The notes beneath the pieces were generated by a model. It saw only the letters and a program-made list of their open reading frames with translations. It made no database searches and was not told the origin of the DNA. Positions 8,069 through 16,803 of a DNA stretch of 64,000 nt are shown here, piece by piece. The translations under genes were made by a program, and so were the position numbers. The stretch comes from Flavobacteriales bacterium (GTDB taxonomy: Bacteria > Bacteroidota > Bacteroidia > Flavobacteriales_E > Vicingaceae). Positions within the stretch are counted from its first letter, which is position 1. Every line of letters starts with the position of its first letter. Location of the stretch: the NCBI GenBank assembly GCA_905339165.1, contig CAJPFH010000012.1, forward strand, positions 62,001 to 126,000, in the 5' to 3' direction.

Positions 8069-9361
8069 ATGAAACGAGATAAACATAGCAAGAGGAGTAT
8101 TTATGTAGTCATGTTTATGATTATTTTATCCTCAAACTGCTTATACTCCCAATCTCGCCTTGTACTAAACAACGACCCATGGATTGTAATGAACAACAAT
8201 GCCTACATTGTGCTTGGAAACAGCAATGCAAATGCAATAACTTTGGCAGGCTCCGGAGGAAGAATTGTTTCGGAAGCCGAAAACAACAAAATAAGATGGA
8301 ACATAGGAACTTCTACCGGAACCTATACGCTACCCTTTGCCGATAACCTGGCGGAAGGCGGAACAAAAATTCCTTTAAGCCTTACCATAGGCACTTCGGG
8401 TACAGGTGCTGGATACATAGATTTTTCTACCTATGACGGAGCCACATGGAACAATGCCTTGTATATGCCCAGTATGGTTACTCACATGGGGCAATACTTA
8501 TCTCCCAACGCACCCAACAACTCTCAGAAAGCTATTGACCGCTTTTGGCTTTTAAATGCACAAGGGTACGTTACCAAACCTGCCCCAGGTTCTATGGTTT
8601 TTACATACATAGATAATGAACATACTGCCGGAGGAAACAGCATTACTGAATCTGTTTTAGGTGCTCAACGCTTTAATAATGGCACCAATCAGTGGGGCGA
8701 TATGCTGCCCATTGGTCTTGTAAACACTTTTTCCAACACGGTTACAACTCCGGCCATTTCTGCCGCCAACTTTTTTGCTGCATGGACTCTTTCCGATTCG
8801 AACGACCCACTTCCTATTTCCTTGCTATCTTTCAATGCAAATTGTGAAAACAGCAATATTGTGTTGAAGTGGACTACTGCTTCGGAACAAAATAACCATT
8901 ATTTTACGGTGATGAAATCTTTTGATGGTTATACTTTTGCTCCCATTGGAACGGTGCTTGGAAATGGAAATTCCAACACAATTAGAAATTATTTATTTGT
9001 AGATAAGGCCTATCAGGAAAAAGCATATTACCGGCTCTCTCAAACCGATTTTGACGGAAAAACAACATCGTATGATTTAGTGTTGGTCTCTTGCGAAGAA
9101 TACCTGCCACTCGATATTATTTCGGTTAATTATAATTCTAATCAGCAGGTTTTTGCCTATCTGCAAATTCCGACTAACGGCAATTACACCATTAATATGT
9201 ACGATTTAAAAGGCTCTCTTCTTTTCGAGAAAACACTTTATTTACAAAAGGGTGTGCTTCCTCTGCCATTAGATATTTCTAAAATTTCAGACGGAGTATA
9301 TTTTTTTAGTGTACAAAACGACTTCCAAAAGCTTTCAAAAAAGTTTTTTCTAAACAGATAA
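8069..9361 (+). CDS. Secreted protein with T9SS C-terminal sorting domain
   Basis: A 430-residue protein with an N-terminal signal peptide after a basic stretch (about residues 1-28). The body is rich in Asn, Gly and Thr and shows no recognised catalytic motif. From about residue 255 it has the segment LPISLLSFNANCENSNIVLKW, then FTVMKSFDG and AYYRLSQTDFDGKT, the immunoglobulin-like module commonly found just before T9SS tails. The last 80 residues form the type A sorting domain with NYTINMYDLKGSLL and ISDGVYFFSVQND. It follows the 6889 gene by 25 nt and probably shares its transcript. Its stop codon directly abuts the stop codon of the convergent gene at 9362. Confidence 0.8.
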   Translation: MKRDKHSKRSIYVVMFMIILSSNCLYSQSRLVLNNDPWIVMNNNAYIVLGNSNANAITLAGSGGRIVSEAENNKIRWNIGTSTGTYTLPFADNLAEGGTKIPLSLTIGTSGTGAGYIDFSTYDGATWNNALYMPSMVTHMGQYLSPNAPNNSQKAIDRFWLLNAQGYVTKPAPGSMVFTYIDNEHTAGGNSITESVLGAQRFNNGTNQWGDMLPIGLVNTFSNTVTTPAISAANFFAAWTLSDSNDPLPISLLSFNANCENSNIVLKWTTASEQNNHYFTVMKSFDGYTFAPIGTVLGNGNSNTIRNYLFVDKAYQEKAYYRLSQTDFDGKTTSYDLVLVSCEEYLPLDIISVNYNSNQQVFAYLQIPTNGNYTINMYDLKGSLLFEKTLYLQKGVLPLPLDISKISDGVYFFSVQNDFQKLSKKFFLNR

Positions 9362-9913
9362 CTATTTTCTGATTATTTTTTGAGTGTAGCTAAACCCTTC
9401 TTCATCGCAGGAAAAAAGGCTCACAAAAAACATTCCGGCAGGTATTTTTTCTTCTGAAACACGGTATACATTTAATCCTTTTGCTGCCTGTACCTTTTCT
9501 GTATATACAGCCTTTCCTAACAAATCGGTTAACTTAATTTCCAATGTCGTTTCTGCATCGGAATAAACATCAATGTTTATCTGTCCTGATGTTGGATTCG
9601 GATAAATATTCTTAACACTCAGTTTCTTGTTATTCCCCATTTGGATTGAAATAATTTCAGAATACTCCACTTTACCATTTAAATCAACCTGTTTCAGGCG
9701 ATAGTAATTAATACCTTCCGCAGGAGCTTCGTCATTAAACACGTAGGTAAAATGAATATTTTTACTGTTCATTGCTTTCATTCTGCCAAGCGAAACAAAG
9801 TTTTCTGCATCGGTCGAACGCTGAATTTCAAAATAATTAAATTCCTTTTCGCTAACTGTTACCCACTCCAACATATTTTTACTTCCCATATTTACTCCTA
9901 TAAAACTGAGCAT
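9362..9913 (-). CDS. T9SS sorting-domain segment separated by a frameshift from the 9936-11543 gene
   Basis: This 183-codon frame is not an independent gene. It starts in the middle of the usual pre-tail module (FIGVNMGSKNMLEWVTVSEKEF, FEIQRSTDAENF, NYYRLKQVDLNGKVEYSE) and ends with a complete type A T9SS tail (VKNIYPNPTSGQINIDVYSD, then IPAGMFFVSLF). Removing one G from the nine-G run at 9946-9954 joins it without any stop to the upstream frame, giving SGGATLSCVPLSVEMLSF across the junction and a single protein of about 726 residues. As sequenced, this part has no signal peptide and no obvious start. Either the tract is phase variable or this is an indel error in the assembly. Confidence 0.75.
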   Translation of the reverse strand: MLSFIGVNMGSKNMLEWVTVSEKEFNYFEIQRSTDAENFVSLGRMKAMNSKNIHFTYVFNDEAPAEGINYYRLKQVDLNGKVEYSEIISIQMGNNKKLSVKNIYPNPTSGQINIDVYSDAETTLEIKLTDLLGKAVYTEKVQAAKGLNVYRVSEEKIPAGMFFVSLFSCDEEGFSYTQKIIRK

Positions 9914-9935
9914 TTCAACGGACAGAGGTACACAA

Positions 9936-11543
9936 CTAAGGGTAGCCCCCCCCCGAAAGAGACCATGTTAAATTAAATGGGGTGGTATTGGCTGTAAAAT
10001 TATCAATCAGTAAAATATAAACCTGTCCGGCCGTTGCTTGTATGCCGGGAACCCATCCATTTAACGTATTACCTATGCCATCGGTGTATGCCGGAACAGG
10101 AGGGGCAAATTGCGGCACAGAATGTACAGAATGCCCAATACCTGTATCGTAAGAGCCTGTTTGGCCAAAAGTAGCACCACCGGAGGCAAAAGAACAACGA
10201 ATGGGAGGAACTGCGGGCGGACAAATGGTTCCTGAATTAGACCCGGGAGGATATGGCCCCCAAATGGCAAAATCATAATCAATTCCGGAATTGGGGGCAA
10301 TGGTTAAACCCAAATTACCAGTGGTTGCAGGGGAAAATAAATACCAAGAAGATTGGTGTTCTAGAGATAAGCAACCTTGGTTGCCTGCGTTGAGCTCTTG
10401 TGTGCAGCCATATCCGGAGGCATTGCCCGTAAAAGGAGAACTATTGCACACCGTAGTTCCCTGAGTACAATCTGTATTTGTAACACACGAGCCTGCAGGT
10501 GCTGATATCGTTAAGTTAGAATATGGATTACAATTGGGTGCAGGCCACGAATCTAAGATAAGATAATAGGTATGATTTGCTTTGGCACAAAACGAGATGG
10601 TTTTATCTCCGGAACTACCCGTTGCATTTCCGACACAACAAACAGCTGTTCCACCGGGTGTACAAACTCCTAATAAGGGACAACCATCATACAGCATTAA
10701 ACCAGTATAGGTGCCTGAAGATGTTAGATTAATGGTAACGGTTCCCGAAGTAAGCGGAGTAAAAATCCATACCCTGTCTTCGCCACCAAGGTATAATGAA
10801 CTTCCGCATACCGTAGTATTACTAGTTGTTAAATCATTTACCGCTCCGCAAGTAGTGCCTGCACCGGAGGCATATGGCAGAGCAACTACATTGGTAACTC
10901 CTGTGCCTAAATTACAAGGAGGAGCAACTGAAGAAGATTGTAGAGATATATTGTCAATGGCTCCCGGAAATTGTGTTCCAACCGATCCGTCATTTATCCA
11001 CGAAAAAACCAAACGAATTGTAGTTCCGGGGGTTGCACAAAAAGTTTGACTTACCAAAGTCCAATTACTTCCAACCAAGTTATAATCTCCTCCTATTTGT
11101 CCGCTTCCCACTTGAGTACCTGCAACGGGTGTTACTCCGGTAGAAACATTATACACCCTTATGTAATCATACGAAGATTCTCCCTGCCCCTTGTAGTAAA
11201 AAGAAAAAGATAAATAAGGTTCTCCGGCAGGAATGGTTATATCTCTATAAAAATGAACTACTGATGTATTGCCTATGTTGTAGTTATAGGTGTTTCCTGT
11301 TGCATGGTCGGATACATAAGCACAATTAGTTCCTGCAAATGGGGTTGCCGGATTTCCGGGTGTTTTGCTCCACCACTTATTAGTTTGTGCTCCGTTTACC
11401 TCTGTCCAACCATTTGCAGCAAAAGAAGTGCCTGCTTCAAACCCACCTTGTGTAGCAGGATTAATGAGTACCGTAGCAAAAACATGATTTATTGTTACTG
11501 AAATAAAAAGAAAGTATATAAAAACCTTTCTCATGTTGTGCAT
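9936..11543 (-). CDS. Secreted CUB/MAM-like protein, T9SS tail out of frame
   Basis: Counted from the ATG at 11541-11543, which overlaps the stop of the upstream gene as TAATG; the ATG at 11532-11534 (MRKVFIYFLF) is an equally good signal-peptide start. The product of about 535 residues has a signal peptide, then a jelly-roll-like region with YLSFSFYYKGQGESSYDYIR and IRLVFSWINDGSVGTQFPGA. Two disulfide-rich pre-peptidase/CUB-like modules follow, with phrases such as GSSLYLGGEDRVWIFTP and HTYYLILDSWPAPNC. The frame stops at TWSLSGGGYP immediately after a run of nine G. In the neighbouring frame the T9SS sorting domain continues (9362-9913). In the state shown the protein should reach the periplasm but lack its outer-membrane secretion signal. 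Confidence 0.8.
   Translation of the reverse strand: MHNMRKVFIYFLFISVTINHVFATVLINPATQGGFEAGTSFAANGWTEVNGAQTNKWWSKTPGNPATPFAGTNCAYVSDHATGNTYNYNIGNTSVVHFYRDITIPAGEPYLSFSFYYKGQGESSYDYIRVYNVSTGVTPVAGTQVGSGQIGGDYNLVGSNWTLVSQTFCATPGTTIRLVFSWINDGSVGTQFPGAIDNISLQSSSVAPPCNLGTGVTNVVALPYASGAGTTCGAVNDLTTSNTTVCGSSLYLGGEDRVWIFTPLTSGTVTINLTSSGTYTGLMLYDGCPLLGVCTPGGTAVCCVGNATGSSGDKTISFCAKANHTYYLILDSWPAPNCNPYSNLTISAPAGSCVTNTDCTQGTTVCNSSPFTGNASGYGCTQELNAGNQGCLSLEHQSSWYLFSPATTGNLGLTIAPNSGIDYDFAIWGPYPPGSNSGTICPPAVPPIRCSFASGGATFGQTGSYDTGIGHSVHSVPQFAPPVPAYTDGIGNTLNGWVPGIQATAGQVYILLIDNFTANTTPFNLTWSLSGGGYP
9946..9954 (-). repeat. Homopolymer G9 tract (C9 on plus strand) at the frameshift
   Basis: Nine C on the plus strand, nine G in the coding strand, placed between the last body domain and the T9SS sorting module of the secreted protein at 9362-11543. 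Eight G (or five, or eleven) gives one continuous frame; nine G gives a stop six codons later. Confidence 0.9.
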
Positions 11544-11908
11544 TATTCGAATTTGCAATAGTTATTGATTTCCCAATGGTTTTGAACTACTTTTTCATAT
11601 ACAGGCAAAGGAACAGAGTTCGCTATAAGATTTTTTAAGTCATTCGTGGTACAGGTGTTCGGATTAAAACTAATTCGAAAAACAAATTGTGCCTCGCAAA
11701 ATTTACTATCTGTTACACAAGTATTCTGATTTAGTGCATTTTTTACTAGCGTTTGTTGTGAAGAATTAATACCTGGTATTCCAAAATAAACCACCTTGGT
11801 ATTTAATTGCTGATTTAAGTCTTTTTTCTGCAGTACCTGTGCATGAGCACCAAAAAGAGTACACATTCCAAGCAAAAACATTAGTAATATTTTTTCGACA
11901 CAAATCAT
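11543..11908 (-). CDS. Small secreted protein of unknown function
   Basis: A 121-residue protein with a signal peptide (residues 1-23, ending GAHA). The mature part has four cysteines in NQNTCVTDSKFCEAQF, NPNTCTTND and NNYCKFE and no motif I recognise. The stop codon TAA shares bases with the ATG of the next gene (TAATG), which suggests coupled translation with the frameshifted CUB-like protein downstream. It is possibly a partner or regulator of that protein, but this is based on position only. Confidence 0.65.
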   Translation of the reverse strand: MICVEKILLMFLLGMCTLFGAHAQVLQKKDLNQQLNTKVVYFGIPGINSSQQTLVKNALNQNTCVTDSKFCEAQFVFRISFNPNTCTTNDLKNLIANSVPLPVYEKVVQNHWEINNYCKFE

Positions 11909-11961
11909 ATTTTATGCTATTAATCAGCAACTTAACAGCATAAAGGTAACAATTATTTTAC

Positions 11962-11986
11962 AAAAAATCTAACTAAAAGATTTTTT
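11962..11986 (-). terminator. Weak A/T-rich terminator after the SBBP-repeat gene
   Basis: AAAAAATCT at 11962-11970 and its complement AGATTTTTT at 11978-11986 flank a 7-nt loop and touch the stop codon of the 11985-14321 gene. The stem has only two G:C pairs, so it is a weak candidate. Confidence 0.35.
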
Positions 11987-14321
11987 ATTCTATCACCATC
12001 ATTCGGTAGTATTTAGGCAATCCCGATTGGACAAGCTCTAAGTGGTAAATACCGGGAGTTAAAAAAGAAATATCCAGTAATTCATTTTTATAAAGAACCT
12101 TATTGTAGATATATACTATTTCTCCATTTATATTGAATATTTTTAGTGCGGATGCGTCTTGTTTTATTGCAATATGATTTGTAGCAGGATTCGGATATAC
12201 TACTTGGATATTGCTTTTGTTTTTAATATTTTTTATTCCATCTCCACTTCCTTTATTTGTAGTATCTACCGGAACACCTTGTGTACTGTCTATTTGCCAT
12301 ACAAAAACATCTTCGTTTCCGGAATAAGTTGTTTGGAAAACACCTGGAGTTACTGGGAAATTATTGCTGTAAGTATAACCACACATGGTTACCCGGTAAT
12401 TCGTATCGGCACTTATTCCCATTAAAATTTCCGAAGAAGTACCTCCTCTGTAAGAGGAAAAAACGGGGATTCCTGTAGTATCGAATGCCGCATAAAAAAC
12501 ATCAGTTCCTCCGGCTTTTGTATTCTGAAAAGCATTTCCTACAATCGGAAAATCAGAACTTGCGGTTTCTCCTCCAATCAGAATAAATTGGTCAAGGGTT
12601 ACCGTTAAAGCTCTTGCCACATCAGTGCTATCGCCACCAAAAAAAGTACTCCATTCAGGTAATCCGCTCGGTAAAAATTTAACGAGAATAATATCTCTCG
12701 ATGCTTTTTTTACCGGCTGAAAAGGCGTTCCAATCATTGGAAAATCGGTTCCTTGTGAAAATCCGGCAACATATATATTCCCGAATGTATCGGCAGCAAT
12801 ACCGTTAATATCTTCATTGGCAGTACCTCCCAATAATGTAGCCCACAAGCGGTTTCCGAGAGAATCAAACTTCAGCACATATACATCGGAATTACCATTG
12901 TTATTAGACTGATATGCCCCCGGGCTAACCGGAAAATTAGTGCTATACGTTTCTCCTCCCACAATCACATTTTCATTTGCATCGAAGTTTACGGCATGAG
13001 CATCATCGGTGGCAGAGCCCCCGTAATAGGTGGTCCACAATACATTTCCCGAAGAATCGAAAACAGAAATAAAAATATCTAATGCTCCTGCATGTGTTGC
13101 CTGAAAGGCTCCCGGAGTAGTTTGAATATCTTGGCTGGAAGTAAATCCTGCAATCACTATTCTATCCGTTTTACTTACTCCCATTCCTACTGTAAATTCA
13201 CCACCTGAACCTCCAAAATAGCGTGCCCATTTAAAGGTTCCATCATTTTTTAATTTTAAAATGTAGGTATCAAAAACACCAGAAAATGTTCCGTTGCTAA
13301 CAAATAAATTATTGCTATAAGAGTATCCGGAAATAAAGGGATTACCCTTTGAATCTACTTTTATCTGATAGCCAAAATCGTAGGCACTACCACCGTAATA
13401 GGTTGCCCACTCTCTTTGTCCGGTGGCATTGAGTTTAAATACAAAGGCATCGTAATCGCCTGCCGAATTTCCTTGAAAAGCACCCGGACTAACCGGAAAA
13501 TTGAGCGATTGGGTATAGCCCGTTACATAGGCATTGCCAAAATTATCCATTGCCACATCTTCTGCCTGATCGCTGTCTGGGGTACCTATAAATGTTGCCC
13601 AAGGGTCAATAATCAAGGGTAATTGCGGATTGTATTTATGAACACGAAAGGTTAAAATATTTTCTTCGAGTACATAATCTGCCTCTAATTCTTTTCGTGA
13701 TTTTTTTCTTTTCGTAATTCCATCTTGGTAAGAAATCGGTAATGTTTCTTTTATCTCCATTAAGGATGTTTTTATTTGAAGAGTATTATTTTTTAATTTT
13801 ATGTTATTTGCTCCTTCTATTAAAAATTGTATTTTATTTACCTCTGCTCCTGGTTTTACCAAAATATCATATTTAATATTTCCTGTTTCGGAGAAATAAA
13901 AAATAATATCTATGCCATTCCAAATATTAGTGTATTTAATGACTTTGTAAGATGATGTAGCAAACTCATTGCTTTGTTTTATGAAATGTAAATTTTCTTC
14001 CGATGGTAATAATAACTCTGTTTTTCCATTTAAATTGGTCTTATGAAATACAAAATCCAAACGCTCTGACTGGGTAATATGTTTTCTTTTGATTTGGGGA
14101 GTTAATTCTGAATCTGCAACAGAGTCGTTTTGATAAAAAACGTAACTAAATCTATCTTTTAAAAAATACACTTTCCCATTGGAAATAGAAGCAAAGGCCA
14201 GCACTTCTGTGGCAGGCTCAAGATTTGTATTTAGCACAAAACCTGTATTCTTTACAAAACCATTTTCGGAAAATAGAATGAATGGAATAAGCAGAAATAC
14301 GAATAGAATTTTTTTATACAT
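11985..14321 (-). CDS. SBBP beta-propeller repeat protein with T9SS tail
   Basis: A 778-residue secreted protein; I use the ATG at 14319-14321 (MYKKILFVFLLIPFILF), the start of the signal peptide, and not the ORF extension 25 codons upstream. Residues 20-230 form an N-terminal domain usual in this family (NLHFIKQSNEFATSSYKVIKY, NIKYDILVKPGAEVN). From about residue 240 to 680 there are eight or nine copies of a repeat of about 50 residues with the pattern G(N)AYVTGYT...FPVSPGAFQ...DAFVFKL...W.TYYGGS, the SBBP beta-propeller repeat. The last 75 residues are a type A T9SS tail (VVYPNPATNHIAIKQ, LTPGIYHLELVQSG). The protein is predicted to be exposed on the surface or released; its ligand is unknown. 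Confidence 0.88.
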   Translation of the reverse strand: MYKKILFVFLLIPFILFSENGFVKNTGFVLNTNLEPATEVLAFASISNGKVYFLKDRFSYVFYQNDSVADSELTPQIKRKHITQSERLDFVFHKTNLNGKTELLLPSEENLHFIKQSNEFATSSYKVIKYTNIWNGIDIIFYFSETGNIKYDILVKPGAEVNKIQFLIEGANNIKLKNNTLQIKTSLMEIKETLPISYQDGITKRKKSRKELEADYVLEENILTFRVHKYNPQLPLIIDPWATFIGTPDSDQAEDVAMDNFGNAYVTGYTQSLNFPVSPGAFQGNSAGDYDAFVFKLNATGQREWATYYGGSAYDFGYQIKVDSKGNPFISGYSYSNNLFVSNGTFSGVFDTYILKLKNDGTFKWARYFGGSGGEFTVGMGVSKTDRIVIAGFTSSQDIQTTPGAFQATHAGALDIFISVFDSSGNVLWTTYYGGSATDDAHAVNFDANENVIVGGETYSTNFPVSPGAYQSNNNGNSDVYVLKFDSLGNRLWATLLGGTANEDINGIAADTFGNIYVAGFSQGTDFPMIGTPFQPVKKASRDIILVKFLPSGLPEWSTFFGGDSTDVARALTVTLDQFILIGGETASSDFPIVGNAFQNTKAGGTDVFYAAFDTTGIPVFSSYRGGTSSEILMGISADTNYRVTMCGYTYSNNFPVTPGVFQTTYSGNEDVFVWQIDSTQGVPVDTTNKGSGDGIKNIKNKSNIQVVYPNPATNHIAIKQDASALKIFNINGEIVYIYNKVLYKNELLDISFLTPGIYHLELVQSGLPKYYRMMVIE

Positions 14322-14353
14322 TTTTCGATTTAATGAAACAAATGTACTGAATA

Positions 14354-15376
14354 TTAAAGAAATTTTCGGACCATCTTTTCTATGGCATCTATCCACAAAG
14401 GGCTATCATTTAAACTTTCTACGAGCTGAAATGAAGTTCCGCCATGTTGTATAAATATCTCTTTGTATTCTACTCCAATTTCAATATTCGTTTCTAAACA
14501 ATCGGCTGTAAATGCAGGACTAAAAACAAGCATTTTTTTGATACCCTGTTTGGCTTTTTCCGCAATCAGTTGGTCTGCATAAGGCTCTATCCAAGGATCT
14601 TTACCTAATCTAGATTGAAATGCAACGGAGTATTTCTCTTTTGGAATATTAAGGTAAAAAGCTATAAGTCTTGCGGTTTCGTAGCAAGTGGCTTTATAGC
14701 AAAATGCATTATTTTCGTTTACTTCAATATCACAATTGTGTTCGGAACATGGTTTTCCGTCTTCGTAGTTTTTATTTAAATGCCTTAGGGGTAAACCATG
14801 AAAACTAAATAAAATATGTTCGAATTCTTCTAGAAGGTATTTTTTTCCTTGTTCTGCAAAAGCTTTAATAAATGTTTCGTTGTGGTAGTATTGTGCAACA
14901 AAATGTAAGGAAGGAATAACCCACCATTTGCCTATTTCTTCCATTATTTTCTGAAAAGCTGTTCCGGTGGTAGAAGAGGCATACTGTGGAAACATCGGAA
15001 ATACAATTATTTTAGCGTACCCTTCCTTTTTCATTTTTTGTAGCACCGATGAAATAGAAGGATGTTGATATCGCATAGCCAACTCTACTACCACGTTTTG
15101 ATTTAGAAACCTTTGTTGTAAAAGTTCTTTTACTCTTAGGCTGTAATAGAGAAGCGGGGATCCATTGCTTGTCCAAAGTTGCTTGTATATTCTTGCCGAT
15201 TTCGGAGAACGGAACGGAACAATGATCCCGTTAACCAACAACTTTCTTGGCAACCAGGCGATGTCAATTACACGAGGGTCGTTCAGAAATTCTGAAAGAT
15301 ATTTCCGCACATCCGATACTGAAGGGCTATCTGGTGTGCCTAAATTTACCAGTAGTATGGCTGTTTTTTCATTCAT
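14354..15376 (-). CDS. hemH: Ferrochelatase (protohaem ferro-lyase)
   Basis: Inserts Fe2+ into protoporphyrin IX (or coproporphyrin III) in haem synthesis. The start at ATG 15374-15376 gives MNEKTAILLVNLGTPDSPS, the standard N-terminus; the 11 upstream codons overlap lpdA and are unlikely. Family signatures are SFHGLPLRH, with the catalytic histidine, at about residue 200, and the C-terminal VFSPAFTADCLETNIEIG with the conserved Cys/Glu region. Also present is PCSEHNCDIEVNENNAFCYKATCYETARLI, a cysteine-rich stretch. The 340-residue length is normal. The start is one nucleotide beyond the stop of lpdA on the same strand, so the two are co-transcribed. Confidence 0.95.
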   Translation of the reverse strand: MNEKTAILLVNLGTPDSPSVSDVRKYLSEFLNDPRVIDIAWLPRKLLVNGIIVPFRSPKSARIYKQLWTSNGSPLLYYSLRVKELLQQRFLNQNVVVELAMRYQHPSISSVLQKMKKEGYAKIIVFPMFPQYASSTTGTAFQKIMEEIGKWWVIPSLHFVAQYYHNETFIKAFAEQGKKYLLEEFEHILFSFHGLPLRHLNKNYEDGKPCSEHNCDIEVNENNAFCYKATCYETARLIAFYLNIPKEKYSVAFQSRLGKDPWIEPYADQLIAEKAKQGIKKMLVFSPAFTADCLETNIEIGVEYKEIFIQHGGTSFQLVESLNDSPLWIDAIEKMVRKFL

Positions 15377-15377
15377 A

Positions 15378-16778
15378 CTACATATGCAATGCACGTTTAG
15401 AGGTAGCATCTAAAGCCGCCTCTTTAAGTGCTTCGGTAAAGGTTGGGTGCGGATGGCACATGCGTGCAATGTCTTCGGCACTTGCTTTGTATTCCATTGC
15501 CACAACGGCTTCCATTATTAAATCGGCTGCACGGGGGCCAATAATATGCACCCCTAATACTTCATCGGTGGTAGAATCGGACAATATTTTTGCAAAACCA
15601 TCAATATCCATACTGGCTCTGGCTCTGCCTAAAGCACGGAAGGGAAAATTCCCTACGTTGTACGAAATATTTTTTTCTTTTAGTTGTTCTTCGGAATATC
15701 CTACAGCCGATACTTCGGGCCAAGTGTAAACCACTCCGGGTATTAAATGATAATGGATATGCGGTTTTTGTCCGGCAATGGTTTCGGCTACAAAAACACC
15801 TTCTTCTTCGGCTTTATGGGCCAGCATAGGGCCTTTTACTACATCGCCAATTGCGTAGATTGTTGCCACGTTGGTTTGTAAATGTTCGTTGGTTTCTATT
15901 ATTCCTTTTTCAGAAATTTTTACTCCTGCTTTTTCCAATTGCAATCCTTCTGTAAACGGTTTTCTTCCAACGCAAACCAAACAGTAGTCGCCAGCTAGTT
16001 GTAATTCTTTTCCATTTTTATCTTCGGCTTTCAGCACTACCTCTTTACTTGTATTTTTTACTTCTTTTACCTTACATTGCATAAAAAATTCCATGCCTTG
16101 TTTTTTCAGTACTCGCTGAAGTTCTTTTCCTAATGCTTTATCCATGGCTGGAATGAGTGAGTCTGCATATTCTACCACACTTACTTTGGCTCCTAAACGC
16201 ATGTACACCGAGCCTAACTCCAACCCTATTACACCACCGCCAATTACCACTAAATGTTTAGGTATTTCGTTTAGACTAAGGGCTTCGGTAGAAGTGATTA
16301 TTCTTTTTTTATCTATTTCTATGCCGGGCAATGTAGAAGGTTTAGAACCGGTGGCAATCACGATGTTCTTTCCTTCTATTTTAGTTGTTTCTTTTTCGGT
16401 TTTAACAGAAACGATATTGGAAGAATCAAAACTTCCGATACCATTATAAACGTCTATTTTATTTTTTTTCATTAAAAAATCAATACCCGCACAGGTTTGA
16501 GAAACAACGGTATTTTTTCGTTTAATCATTTGTGCAAGGTTGGGTTTTAGTTCCGAAAGTTCAATGCCGTGTTCTGCAAAATGATGTTTGGCGTTATAAA
16601 AATGTTCGGACGAATCGAGCAGCGTTTTAGAAGGTATGCAACCCACATTTAAACAAGTTCCTCCCAGCGTTTTATATTTTTCTATAAGGGCTGTTTTTAA
16701 TCCGAGTTGTGCACAACGTATAGCACACACGTAGCCTCCTGGGCCAGAACCAATAATTACTACATCATAAATGGTCAT
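15378..16778 (-). CDS. lpdA: Dihydrolipoyl dehydrogenase (E3)
   Basis: FAD-dependent oxidoreductase that reoxidises dihydrolipoamide in pyruvate, 2-oxoglutarate or branched-chain dehydrogenase complexes. The 466-residue protein shows the FAD fingerprint IGSGPGGYVCAIRCAQLG near the N-terminus, the redox-active disulfide GGTCLNVGCIPSK at about residues 40-52, the NAD-binding GGGVIGLELGSVYMRLGAKV, the second FAD site TIYAIGDVVKGPMLAHKAEEEG, and the C-terminal catalytic His-Glu pair in CHPHPTFTEALKEAA. No E1 or E2 gene is adjacent; it heads a short minus-strand pair with hemH. Confidence 0.95.
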   Translation of the reverse strand: MTIYDVVIIGSGPGGYVCAIRCAQLGLKTALIEKYKTLGGTCLNVGCIPSKTLLDSSEHFYNAKHHFAEHGIELSELKPNLAQMIKRKNTVVSQTCAGIDFLMKKNKIDVYNGIGSFDSSNIVSVKTEKETTKIEGKNIVIATGSKPSTLPGIEIDKKRIITSTEALSLNEIPKHLVVIGGGVIGLELGSVYMRLGAKVSVVEYADSLIPAMDKALGKELQRVLKKQGMEFFMQCKVKEVKNTSKEVVLKAEDKNGKELQLAGDYCLVCVGRKPFTEGLQLEKAGVKISEKGIIETNEHLQTNVATIYAIGDVVKGPMLAHKAEEEGVFVAETIAGQKPHIHYHLIPGVVYTWPEVSAVGYSEEQLKEKNISYNVGNFPFRALGRARASMDIDGFAKILSDSTTDEVLGVHIIGPRAADLIMEAVVAMEYKASAEDIARMCHPHPTFTEALKEAALDATSKRALHM

Positions 16779-16803
16779 ATCTATTTAGGTTTTAAAAATA
16801 AAG

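Noticed and set aside
9362-9913. Independent small T9SS protein
   Set aside because: It has no signal peptide and starts in the middle of a domain; dropping one G joins it to the gene upstream.
12159-14454. Plus-strand frames (12159-12425, 12281-12478, 13416-13622, 14179-14454) opposite the SBBP gene
   Set aside because: Mirror frames of a repetitive gene, no start context or protein features.
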